DNA of 64,000 nt from the NCBI GenBank assembly GCA_963931865.1, contig OZ007517.1:8110676-8174675 (forward strand), written 5' to 3'. The translations under genes and the position numbers were made by a program. The notes under the pieces are model-generated. The model made no database searches. It worked only from the letters and a program-made list of their open reading frames with translations, and was not told where the DNA came from. This document shows, one piece after another, positions 56,301-64,000 of the stretch (its first letter is position 1; the number at the start of each line of letters is the position of its first letter). Source of the DNA: Axinella damicornis. Taxonomy: Eukaryota; Porifera; Demospongiae; Axinellida; Axinellidae.

Positions 56301-59300
56301 ACAATGGGAGTAGTGAGACTGGGTTACAAATTGGGACCAATTCCAACACCTACACCTTCACTCCTCTACGGCCATACCATGCTGGCCAGTATACATGTGA
56401 GGTGACAATTGCCTCTCCCTTCCTGAACGCAGACCTCACTCAGAGTATGATGCAGTCTGTCACTCTGCATAGTAAGTTGTTTCATATTAATGTTCTCTAC
56501 TATATACATGTAGGACCTCACTGGTGCATACCTGATGTAAATCTTTAAAGTAGGAATTCTATCTCAGTACTGACAGTCACAATGTGATATCAGTGCATCC
56601 TATTACTGTATCAATATGTGGAACTATCATCATAATACCATAGTGTCCCCCCCCCCCCCCCCCCCCCCCCCATTTTGTACACTTCATCCAGCCCATAGTG
56701 GGGAGGGGGCGTATTTTTGAATATGCACTGTATGCCCCCTCAAATAAATTTTGCTACGTACACAAACTATTATGACACTGCCAAGGTTCATGTTCAGTTA
56801 CAAAAGTACAAACGATCGCCAGTACTGTTCGTGGTCATCATGCGTGGTCTCCCTACATCGGCGAGAAGAGCTGCCGCTTCAACACGAGGGCCATAACACT
56901 GCATAACATGCACGATGACTTCGCTGTAGCCATCCTCAAGAACAACAATACTGTCGGTCATGTACCACGGGACATTTCCTGGTGTTTCCTGCAGAAGAGT
57001 GGCAATGAGATGACTTGTACCGTCAACGTCAACAGTGACTACTCGATCTGAGGAGACGATCTGAAAAGTTGCGCCACGTGTAGTTTAGAAGACGCTCACC
57101 AGGGGGCGTTATGAGTCAAACTACAGTGTACCCTGTGCAGGAACTTGGGCGGAAAAGAGGGGGAGGGCGTATTTTCAACGGGAGCGTATTTGCAGGACAC
57201 TACACAAAACACATTTTAGGAATTACAGCTATGTTCATTTAATTATGCTTGCAAACAGCTGTTTGCAAGCACATGCATTGAAATTAGCCTCGTACCCAGG
57301 CCCACATGTTAAGAATCACGGAAGATGGCTTGGTGACACTTGGCAGGCTTTCCTGTATGTGTTGAGTCAGCACAGTATGTAAATGATTACATTCCTTACC
57401 GGAAGCGTTCAAATTTATGTGGCAGGTTGGCTGTATATATACTCTGTCATTCTTTAGTATTGAAGTTATGTTGAATTATAGTTGACCTTCCTTCAAGGGG
57501 CAACCACACTCCTGGTAGCAGTTGCAACCCCGGATGTAACTCGCCGTAGCGCAAGCTACAGTTCCGGTCAATATAAAGTTTACGTACCGTACTCGTAGTA
57601 CTTACGTAATGCGCTCGAGCCCGTACCATAACGTGGGCGTAACAACAGCTTACTAATCAGCCATGTGTGCGCGCGGTGAAGCGTAATACGCGTACTACGG
57701 TCACGACCGTAATACGCACCGTAGTACGCGTATTCTCTGATCGACAGAGAACTCGAAGTAGTGTAAGAATGGTTTTCAGAGAATATAAGTTGCAGAGAAT
57801 TACTACAGTCTACAGGGCTACAAGGCGCCAACGATCTCTCGTTTACTCGACGAAGAAGGCCTTCGTTCTAGTCGGGTCGGGATAGCAAAGTTTCTAAGAA
57901 AGTTTCAGCTGACTAGCAGTATTGCCCGAAGACCAGGTGTACAATGCTAAGCTTATGAACTTACGCTTCTGCTCCTGGAGCTCTTTCAGACGATGACGCA
58001 TAGACATCTTCAAATAGAAGCAACAACAGCGAGTCGGGTAGTCGATCGAACTGGCAAACTGTCCTTCGTCTGGATTTTTCACACCACGAGGTCAGTTACC
58101 GTAAATACGGTGGTCAAATATTACGTAGTACGCTAAATTGCGTATTACGCGTACGCTAGCGCTATGCGCTGTCACGCTGCGCACGTACTTCCTGGGTATT
58201 GCGACAGTACTTTGAGCTTCCGTAAGAACGTACTACGCACGTACTACTAGTACGCTACGTAAACTTTATATTGACCGCAACTGTAAGTACTGCAGTTTGT
58301 TCCAATTAACGCACATGCTACGTGGCAACCACGCTCTGTCGATCGCTAGCAATAGCGGCCAAAGGGAAGATAAGAAATTGCAGTCCTGAAATCATGAATA
58401 CACATGTATCTTGGCTCCACTGTGCTAGCAGTACAAGTGTTGCCCATTGTGTGGTGCTTCCCAGACCTTTTATTACTTGTATGTGTGTGTCTGTGGAGTA
58501 GTAATTATCGTTCAATTCTATCTTGCCAGTTCCAGCTCCTGTGGTGAGTGTTTTCAATGGTGGAAGTGCAACTCCCTTTGCTGGAAGCCAGCTAACTCTT
58601 ACCTGCAATATTGTTTTGAACTCGAATCTGTTCCCTATACTTGGAGACCTGGATGTGACTCGCATGTGGAGTGGACCCGGCAGTGGGATGCTCTCCAGTG
58701 GTGGTCGTATCACAGTGTCTCCAGCATCTCGGCAGGGTCTTAGTACTACCTTCACCAGCCAAGTGGTGTTCAACACTCTGCGGACCTCTGATGCTGGTAC
58801 CTACACTTGTCAGGCCACAGTTGCACCCCGGGGATCTACAGCAGGAAATGTCACTAATGGAGTGGGATCAGCCAATACAGCAACCCCTACCATACAAGGT
58901 ATGTACATAAATTATCAAAGCTGTGTATGTTACATACATAGTGTACACTATACTGTCCTACACAGTGTGCACATCTGACTATTGTAACTAGCTTCTACGT
59001 ATTCTGTCTCTGGAACTGCTAATCGTCATGTTTTACGACTGGCCTATCCTTGGCAGTAGTGCTGTGAACCATTGTCATTTAATCCGATAACCAATTGATT
59101 ATATGCCTAGGCAATCAACTATCAATTGTTGTGATGTCACATGATCATTGTTGAGTACCGCCCCTGTCCATGCTAGCTAGCTGTTCTACCTACTTGTCAG
59201 CAAAGTTGCCACGAACGCTGACCGCCCAACACTTGTCAGTAAATTTTATTGGCTACAAAAAGGATGCTGGAACAGGAAAGCTGATGGCTGGGAGCAAGGC

Positions 59301-62224
59301 GATTTATAAACTCTACAAGCCTGTGGTTGCTCCTGCAGTGGTACAACAGAGCAATCGTACCATCAGACGGAGTACAGCATATAATGATTGGCTTGTTGTT
59401 ATGCAATAGGCTGTTCTTTAATTACCCAGTGCGTGCATGCGCGAAGCGGGGTCAAACAATAGGTTTTCGTCCGTCTGTCTGTCTTCTGTCCAGTGGAATA
59501 TCAAAATCGCCAGTGTAAGTCAATTGAATGGTAAACCTAAAAGCCTTATCTCACCTTCAGTATAAGCTTACTGCGAATTATGTCCCTACTATTAACAGAC
59601 TATGGTCTTCAGACAGGGAGAGCTAGCTTTGTCATCCATCCAGAGAAGGGTTGGCTCGAGGTGCCTGGGTCTGATTCTTCAGCCAATGCTGGAAGTGTAA
59701 TACCAAGGACATCTGTTGCCTAGTAGGCATCTGTGAGGTCACTAGCTTCTGCTCTGTGACAGCAAATGTCAGCTCAAACATGCGCCTGCTGCAAAAAAAT
59801 GACATAAACAAGTAATGTAGGGATACCAGAATGGCAAAAAGTAAAGAGACAAGTGAGGATTATCGCACAAAACAGTGAAGTATACATCATCTCCCCCCCC
59901 CCCCCCCCCCCCCCCCGCTTATCTTTTTTCATTGCACGTACCATATTTCCGCGATCAAACACCGCACTTGATTAGTGGCCGCCCTCGAATAATAGCCGCA
60001 CCTCCTGAAGGGCTAAACAAAATAAATGCGCCCTTGTTTAGTAGCCACGGCTAGTATTCGCGATTGATCAAAGCGGAAGTGCCTTGTCTAACCCTAGAGG
60101 ACCATGACTGTTTCACTGTGAGCGTGAAGAGAGGAGAACTGATCATTTGGTCTTATTCCCCCGAGTGCTATCTTGGCGTTTTCTGAGGTCGAGGCACAAG
60201 GGGGGTGGCAACATGTGCGGACCGACAGTAATGGCTTTGGAAACACCTACCGTTTTGTCGGGATTATTATGATGGTACCGCACGGCCCATGGCTGAAACA
60301 CAATTAACTTCTTCTTTGTTCATACACAGTGCTGCAATCCGTTTCCTCGCTTCCTTGTTTATGCTGAGTTTAATAAACACCGCCTTTGATTAGTGGCCAC
60401 CCTCAAATAGTAGCCGCAGTAAATCGCGTGATGAAATAAATAGTAGTTGCAGCATTTGATCGTGGAGTTACAGTAGGCGACACAGAAAAGTTCCGTTCCG
60501 TTTGCGTTGCAAAGCCGTGCAACGCTATTAATCGTTTCCGTTCCGTTCCGTTCCATTTCCGTTCCGTTACATACCATGCAAATTGCAAACGGAACGGAAC
60601 GGAACGGAAAGTACCGTTGTATCACCGTTTGGGTATTGTTGAAGGAAACTCTAGCACGGTTGCACACAAACGGAACGGGAACTTTTCCATGTCTCCTACT
60701 GTATGGTACATGTATATAGAAAAAGGTCTTGGTCGGGGGGATTGTGTACATGTACTTCACTGTTTTGTGTGATCATCCCTACCTTGTTTCCTTACTTTTT
60801 GCCGTTCTGGTATCCCTACATCCTATTACATTTTCCATGTTTTTTATTACTTGTCTATTGTAAAAACATTGTTGACATAGTCATGTGATGCTTATGCTGT
60901 ATGTACTTAATACTACTTTGTTACTTCACGTACACAGCCCCCACCATTCAGTTGGTTCTCACTCCCAACACCACTCGTTTCCCCAACACGGCTCCCTACA
61001 ACACCTTCTCCCTCACCTGCACTGCCACTGGCCCTCAGGAAGTGGTCTCACCAAAGGCTTTCACTTGGAGAATGAGGATTGGGGCAGAAACGTTTGGCTT
61101 GACGAATGTGACTGACAATGGTGACTCCGTCCTCATCACCTCCGTTGACCTGACCCAGCCCACCAGCACCAGTGTACTGACAGTGCGAGAGACTGCTGCT
61201 GCAGTCTACCGCTACCGCTGCAGGGCTGACTTCACTGAACTGGCCGTCGCCAACAATATAGATGAATACCCCATCACTGTCACAAGTGAGTGGGTATGAC
61301 TACTGCTTACATCAAAATATCACTTTCACTTTCATTGATGATTTACTTACTTAGCTCTACGTGTATGTAGCTCTACGTGTATGCTCAGGAATATTTGCCA
61401 CCCCTGTAATTACCACTTGTACGTATATAAGCTCATCCTAGTCCATATTTGTTGATGCTTACATACTGATAAAACCCACATGATGATTCAGAGGATCGTT
61501 GCATTGCATATTTAGGTGTTACTTTAGAATCACTGCCCTTGATGCATGGGGTTGATGTAAGGTCCCAGCTGGTTTGATAAGGAGACTGCATTACAAGCAC
61601 ATACCAGATCTATTTTAGTATCACACACCAACCTTGATGGAGCATGTCTTCATGATAGTTTTCCTTTTCATCATGTCTGTTATACGTAGCAGGAGTAATT
61701 GATTATGTGCATGTATTTGTGAACTCCATGGACCCTCAATGATCACTCCTGAAGTGGAGTCCTAGAATGTCCTGGCCTGGTGTGGTACCAGTAGACCTTC
61801 TCATTATCCACTGCTAACACCTGTTGAGTCTATCCTTACTCACAGTCAGAGCAATTTATGATTCCTGTGCGTCAACCATTTTGTTGTATCTTTCAATCAG
61901 GTCCGGCCAATCCTGTGCAACCAGCAAACCTGATGAACATTGACACTCGTCATGACAGAGCCACAGTTCAGTGGAGTGTATCCTACATAGCCTATACTCC
62001 TGAGACCTATACTGTGAACTATAGCCTTGCTACCGGTTCACCGGGCATGTTAGCCACTGCCGCACAGAGGGGTGACAACTTTGCTCTCCCCAGCCAACCA
62101 TTCATGTTCTCTGCTGTACTGACTGGGCTTAGTCCAGGGCAGACCTACAACTACCATTTGGAGGCTAGGAACTCTGTGGGAACCACTCTCAGTGTTGTGC
62201 AGCAATTCACATCAAATCAACAGC
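44256..62224 (+). CDS. Gene C: signal peptide, six Ig, first FN3 (3' end outside window; spliced)
   Basis: Exons are 44256-44337, 46527-46874, 53371-53646, 54096-54389, 56178-56471, 58530-58898, 60938-61285 and 61901-62224. All have AG/GT borders, phase-1 junctions and no stops. Exon order and lengths match gene B exon by exon, with a one-residue shortening in Ig1 and Ig4. Introns are also paralogous to B apart from lineage-specific transposons, the largest being the Tigger element in the Ig1-Ig2 intron. The remaining FN3s, TM and tail would lie right of the window. Likely a type I surface receptor of the same family as A and B. Confidence 0.88.
45410..46089. mobile_element. CACTCCTGGTA MITE, full length, gene C only
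   Basis: Reverse-oriented copy of 34923-35560 with ends TTACACTCCTGGTATAGG and ...CCAGGAGTGCGGTTGCCCC. In gene B the flanks (GCAGAGAG and ATAAATG) are separated by only a few bases near 14430-14450, so this is a later insertion in C. Confidence 0.75.
46429..46526 (+). repeat. Tandem duplication of the Ig1 splice acceptor region in gene C
   Basis: Two ~48-50 bp units (46429-46476 and 46477-46526), each ending in CCTTACCAATCTA. Gene B has one unit (15154-15203). The second unit keeps CTACAG; the first reads ATCTAG. Confidence 0.85.
46527..46874 (+). CDS. Gene C exon 2: Ig domain 1 (divergent from gene B)
   Basis: 348 bases, phase 1-1, acceptor ctacag, donor GGTGAGT. Core Cys in SAALLC, Trp in PHWYFPNG, Cys in GIFLCDIPDASG, with the extra CC pair kept. 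It is about 26% different from gene B Ig1, concentrated in the middle. Almost all base changes alter the residue. Confidence 0.83.
47060..47541. mobile_element. TTAA-flanked MITE specific to gene C
   Basis: TTAA at 47056-47059 and 47542-47545; gene B has one uninterrupted TTAA at the same point (CTTTTAATATCC, about 15736). Starts CTCTTTAGGGGCCAAATTC. Diverged relatives are at 23795-24299 (reverse) and about 9107-9559. Confidence 0.8.
47773..48051. mobile_element. TA-flanked MITE, shared with gene B
   Basis: CCGTAGTCGCGCGTTATTAG end and its complement, with TA borders. Counterpart of 16027-16295. Confidence 0.7.
48391..49904 (+). CDS. Tigger/pogo-family transposase, two exons, intact
   Basis: Exon 1 is 48391-49173 (261 codons), exon 2 is 49278-49904 (208 codons plus stop), with GT/AG borders and phase 0, for 469 residues. 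Residues ~20-60 form a psq/CENP-B-type helix-turn-helix (YTREYKLEVVRFYHEHNLYQ, FSLNTKTIGRWVADKEK). Residues ~85-150 are a second CENP-B-like HTH (FKVKGFWFKGRAKQIL, FSDSWFDGFKSRH). The DDE catalytic parts follow: NVDQTPLPF, LILDVHKAQK, and PAGTTSLVQPVDVVYNAPFK. The C-terminus is very acidic (repeats of DDADPFDD type). It cuts and pastes at TA. The second motif has K-A in place of the common H after the Asp. Confidence 0.9.
50079..50474 (-). CDS. HIRAN-like single-domain protein inside the Tigger element
   Basis: 131 residues on the strand opposite the transposase, ATG at 50472-50474. Pattern: ESVIRGHHVFKEIWTPRLGE, EAGNSHDRRAVALL, SVVGHVPRELSR, GGKISCEVTGRR and LEVPCTYKFLG. This matches the HIRAN-like module with conserved NxHDxxAV and VGHVPR. 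HIRAN domains in helicase-like factors bind 3' ssDNA ends, so a DNA-end role in transposition is possible but unproven. The frame is intact. It could be a captured host gene or a single-exon piece of a larger one. Confidence 0.65.
   Translation of the reverse strand: MVSIGEVSEDSILLHESVIRGHHVFKEIWTPRLGEILLVSQEAGNSHDRRAVALLKADRSVVGHVPRELSRLFWHFLNHGGKISCEVTGRRKHGKGLEVPCTYKFLGPEKMIRKIKGILQEKFPIATSASQ
51016..51604. mobile_element. Nested TA-flanked MITE
   Basis: CCGTATAGCGGGTTATTTTC and its complement, with TA at 51014-51015 and 51605-51606. Subterminal TTTTCGTGG blocks resemble its host element. Confidence 0.75.
51747..52079. mobile_element. Nested CAG-ended MITE with GGTAGCC target duplication
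   Basis: CAGGGGCGTAGCTAG left end, CTAGCTACGCCCATG right end, direct repeat GGTAGCC at 51740-51746 and 52080-52086. hAT-like by its ends and 7-8 bp duplication. Confidence 0.75.
52245..52940. mobile_element. TTAA-flanked element, gene C copy
   Basis: TTAA at 52241-52244 and 52941-52944; ends GGTCCGGGATACCCAA and TTGGGTATCCCGTAACC. Counterpart of 17038-17720 with its internal frame (52384-52758) also open. Confidence 0.75.
53371..53646 (+). CDS. Gene C exon 3: Ig domain 2
   Basis: 276 bases, phase 1-1, with SLTCTSTGG, VTWRKNG and FGTYSCTVGNSRGTS. Around 91% identical to gene B at residue level. Confidence 0.88.
54096..54389 (+). CDS. Gene C exon 4: Ig domain 3
   Basis: 294 bases, phase 1-1, with YTFTCTVTPPVG, VQWVGPG and DGVYTCQATIG. 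The intron before it is only 449 bases, against 1.8 kb in gene B. Confidence 0.88.
54571..54834. repeat. Degenerate CCGTAGTCG-type MITE shared with gene B (about 20690-20942)
   Basis: Recognisable by ACTGTAGTTGTGCGTTGTTA at the left and a GCGCGACTATGGTAT block at the right. The interior matches the 16027 family weakly. Confidence 0.5.
56178..56471 (+). CDS. Gene C exon 5: Ig domain 4
   Basis: 294 bases, phase 1-1, with YTLTCSVNGAG, YRWYNGSSETG and HAGQYTCEVTI. The canonical Asp of D-A-G-x-Y is His here (gene B keeps Asp). Confidence 0.87.
56640..57201 (+). mobile_element. TAGTGTCC-ended element with HIRAN-like remnant, gene C copy
   Basis: Counterpart of 23779-24842 without the internal second insertion. 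A C-run (56647-56671) sits just inside the left end. The + strand encodes DDFAVAILKNNNTVGHVPRD, closer to the HIRAN consensus than the gene B copy, ending NSDYSI and a stop. No start region is visible, so it is a fragment. Confidence 0.55.
57559..58283. mobile_element. TA-flanked Tc1/mariner-like MITE, gene C only, inside an older MITE
   Basis: Inverted ends CAGTTCCGGTCAATATAAAG and complement, about 28 bp, with TA at 57557-57558 and 58284-58285. In gene B the host repeat is continuous (GCAAGCTAAGTATTGCAG, about 25554). The interior has CpG-rich short inverted TACG motifs and unrecognised short ORFs. Confidence 0.85.
58530..58898 (+). CDS. Gene C exon 6: Ig domain 5
   Basis: 369 bases, phase 1-1, with LTLTCNIVLNSN, RMWSGPGSG, DAGTYTCQATV and the same long C-terminal extension as gene B. 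Confidence 0.88.
58990..59800. other. Intron segment without recognisable content
   Basis: Absent from the gene B intron, where the 26197 element follows the exon directly. It carries short ORFs (59170-59409) with no family match and no clear inverted ends. Confidence 0.4.
59816..60820. mobile_element. Nested inverted-repeat element with HIRAN-like fragment, gene C copy
   Basis: Outer ends TGTAGGGATACCAGAATGGC and complement. Contains a C-run (59893-59916), a HIRAN-like piece at about 60098-60165 (EDHDCFTVSVKRGELI) and the inserted element 60471-60701. Counterpart of 26197-26836. Confidence 0.55.
60471..60701. mobile_element. TA-flanked MITE with TTCCG/CGGAA repeats, gene C only
   Basis: CAGTAGGCGACA and TGTCTCCTACTG ends, with TA borders at 60469-60470 and 60702-60703. 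The interior is repeated GGAAC/CGGAA pentamers in inverted arrangement. Gene B shows the site without it (GGAAATGCGGTACATG, about 26728). Confidence 0.82.
60938..61285 (+). CDS. Gene C exon 7: Ig domain 6
   Basis: 348 bases, phase 1-1, with FSLTCTATGPQE, FTWRMR, YRYRCRADF and EYPITVTS. Confidence 0.87.
61901..62224 (+). CDS. Gene C exon 8: FN3 domain 1
   Basis: 324 bases, phase 1-1, acceptor aatcag, donor CGTACGT. FN3 pattern VQWSVSY, YTVNYS, LTGLSPGQTYNYHLEARNSVG. No further exon of gene C is found before 64000; in gene B the next one is 1.1 kb on. Confidence 0.86.
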
Positions 62225-62525
62225 GTACGTATATGAGCATTTTAATCGTGTCTGTGTACCAAGCATTATTACCAAGCATTTTGAGGCCGGTGTATTATGA
62301 CATTGGGATAGCATAATGATTAGGGGAACAGCAGGAGTGTGACATGACTGTGCATTTGATTGTAGACATTCCACACCACTTTTATGACCTTTCTTCTAAG
62401 ATTAACCCTCTATCCCCAAGGCACATGCGCAGAAATCAGTCACGTGGTTACAAGTGAACCTAAGAAAAAAATGGTGATTTGTGTTGTGTTGATTTATTGC
62501 GTTCAGGTATTGATGCTTTTTTTTT

Positions 62526-62550
62526 GGGGGGGGGGGGGGGGGGGGGGGGG
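62526..62550. repeat. 25-base G homopolymer
   Basis: Preceded by a T run, followed about 100 bases on by GACCCCCAGACCCCCCCC-type sequence, the same neighbourhood as the G run at 34510. Confidence 0.95.
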
Positions 62551-62939
62551 ATGTATACATCTGTTGTTATAGTGCAATTTTATGAGATTGCGTCAGAATC
62601 AATCTCAGAGGATTTAAATTCCCAGATTTTCCTAGGGGAGGACCCCCAGACCCCCCCCCCCCCCATAAGATGTAGCAACACACGCCACTTGTGCCCCCCA
62701 AAATTCAAGCCCGTCCCCTCTTGGGCTGAATGAAACTCTGCTTCTTTAGCTTGTATGGGACTCCAGCTAATTATGCTTCACTCTACTTCCTGTGATACAT
62801 AAATCACCTAATTCTGATCGCGTAGCTATGGCAATAAATAGCCGGAATCCAGTTTGGGCGTATGCAGCATTCTCGGGTTTAATAGGCTCATAATGATTGG
62901 GTGCATATGGGGACTATCGGGGATAAAGGATTAAAGTGG

Positions 62940-63970
62940 CAACTGCACTACTGGTAGCATGTGCTACTTCCTGGTAGCGCAAGCTTTTAAGTTTTACAGC
63001 TCGTTCCAACTAACATACGTATATGTCATGTGATGACCGTGCTCAGTCAATTGAGTCAGCAATGGCGGCCAAAGGGAAGACCAAAAGCGCTTGTATCTCC
63101 ACCACCAAAGTAAGTTTCAGCACCAAAATTATGCGTTTGTGTCAGTTCATGAATCACATCAGTGTAGTCAGAATCTTTGTAGGCCATTCCTAAGTAGTCA
63201 AACGTCCTAGGGTTGTCACCTCCCATCCACTTTGGATTCGGGTTGCATCTATCAACTGGGCAGCTAGGTGACTAGCTGACAGCTCACCCCAATTGATGCC
63301 CACTAAATAAACAAGTTGTCATGTAAGTTCAGCGAGTACCTTAAGAACGAAGCTTCTAGTCTTCGTATCACGTGTTTGACGCCTCGGAGGACTGTGACTG
63401 CATCCACCAGCTCGGAGTGATGTAAGTTAGACTCGGACACCGGCTAAGTTCAGGTGAAGTTGTATGTCTATATCTCACATTGCGTTCCAATTAACACGCA
63501 CCTCACATTAGCAATGGCGGCCAGTGGGAAGGCAGAAAATGCTCAGAACTCAGCAACGTTGAGTCTGTGGATACCCAATATACGTTTCGCCCTTCAACCC
63601 ACCCACTACCCGCTGGTGTACTTACTTTCTCTCCAAGGCCTCCAATGAGCCCAATAGATTTTAATTACGGGATTACTGGTTTCCAATTTCTATGTTGGAA
63701 AGTAATTATGCGGCACAATTTTCCCCCTACTGCAGTAGTAGTGTAATGTTTAACTACTTAATTGCAAATAGCCTACAAAGATTCTGACTACACCGTCATA
63801 CCATGCACTGACCCGAATGTAAACGTTTGGTGCTGAAACTCACCTTGGTGGTGGAATTAGAAGCACTTTTGTCTCCCCCTCAACCGCCATTGTTTGAACA
63901 CTCGCTTCAACTTTCCTTTCCAGAACAGCTCTTACGACACCCACAAAGACACTGATCACGCAGTCATTAT
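62940..63970. repeat. Diverged copies of the CACTCCTGGTA MITE at the right edge
   Basis: Two partial copies: 62940-63200 forward, with CTACTGGTAGC and CTCCACCACCAAAGTAAG-like blocks, and about 63690-63990 reverse, with GCGGCACAATTTTCC-like and CTCACCTTGGTGGTGGA-like blocks. No gene is seen. Confidence 0.55.
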
Positions 63971-64000
63971 TGCTGTTGTTCCTGACGCTAGTGTGACAAA

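Overview
This is animal (metazoan) genomic DNA. It has spliced genes with GT-AG introns of about 0.1 to 6 kb, single-domain exons, a tRNA-derived SINE, a decayed Ty3/gypsy fragment, a pogo/Tigger transposon and dozens of short inverted-repeat elements. Long Ig plus fibronectin III receptors in a repeat-rich, roughly 45% GC genome would fit a sponge or another early-branching invertebrate. That guess rests on gene style only and is not proven by the sequence.

The core of the window is a head-to-tail array of at least three paralogous cell-surface receptor genes, all on the + strand. Gene A (exons from 1224 to 7472) enters from the left and shows five FN3 domains, one transmembrane helix and an 80-residue tyrosine-rich tail. 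Gene B (13448 to about 36587) has a signal peptide, six Ig-like domains and four FN3 domains, then runs into a 200-N assembly gap. Gene C (44256 to beyond 62224) repeats the signal peptide, six Ig domains and the first FN3, and leaves the window on the right. The B and C start codons are 30.8 kb apart. Nearly every ectodomain exon begins and ends in phase 1. Combining A with B/C suggests a family plan of signal peptide, 6 Ig, about 7 FN3, TM and a short tail with SH2-type tyrosine motifs. That resembles a LAR/IgCAM-like receptor without a kinase or phosphatase.

The strongest biological signal is in the first Ig domain. B and C differ at about a quarter of its residues, almost all by nonsynonymous changes, while Ig2 and Ig3 differ at only 7-9%. 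This is the pattern expected of a recognition domain under diversifying selection, so a self/non-self or immune role is a reasonable but untested hypothesis.

Because B and C are paralogous along their introns as well, each is an empty-site reference for the other. This resolves insertions with their target duplications. B-specific ones include a CAG-ended element (16409-16929), a 965-bp foldback (22764-23728) and a CpG-rich palindrome (25028-25426). C-specific ones include the Tigger element with a spliced transposase and an antisense HIRAN-like gene (48161-50666), a nested TA-element stack (50769-52233), and elements at 45410-46089, 47060-47541, 57559-58283 and 60471-60701.

The A-B spacer (7473-13090) and B-C spacer (36788-43900) hold repeats, a SINE and no gene I can support. 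Runs of 24-42 G or C are scattered through the window, some at the same position in B and C.
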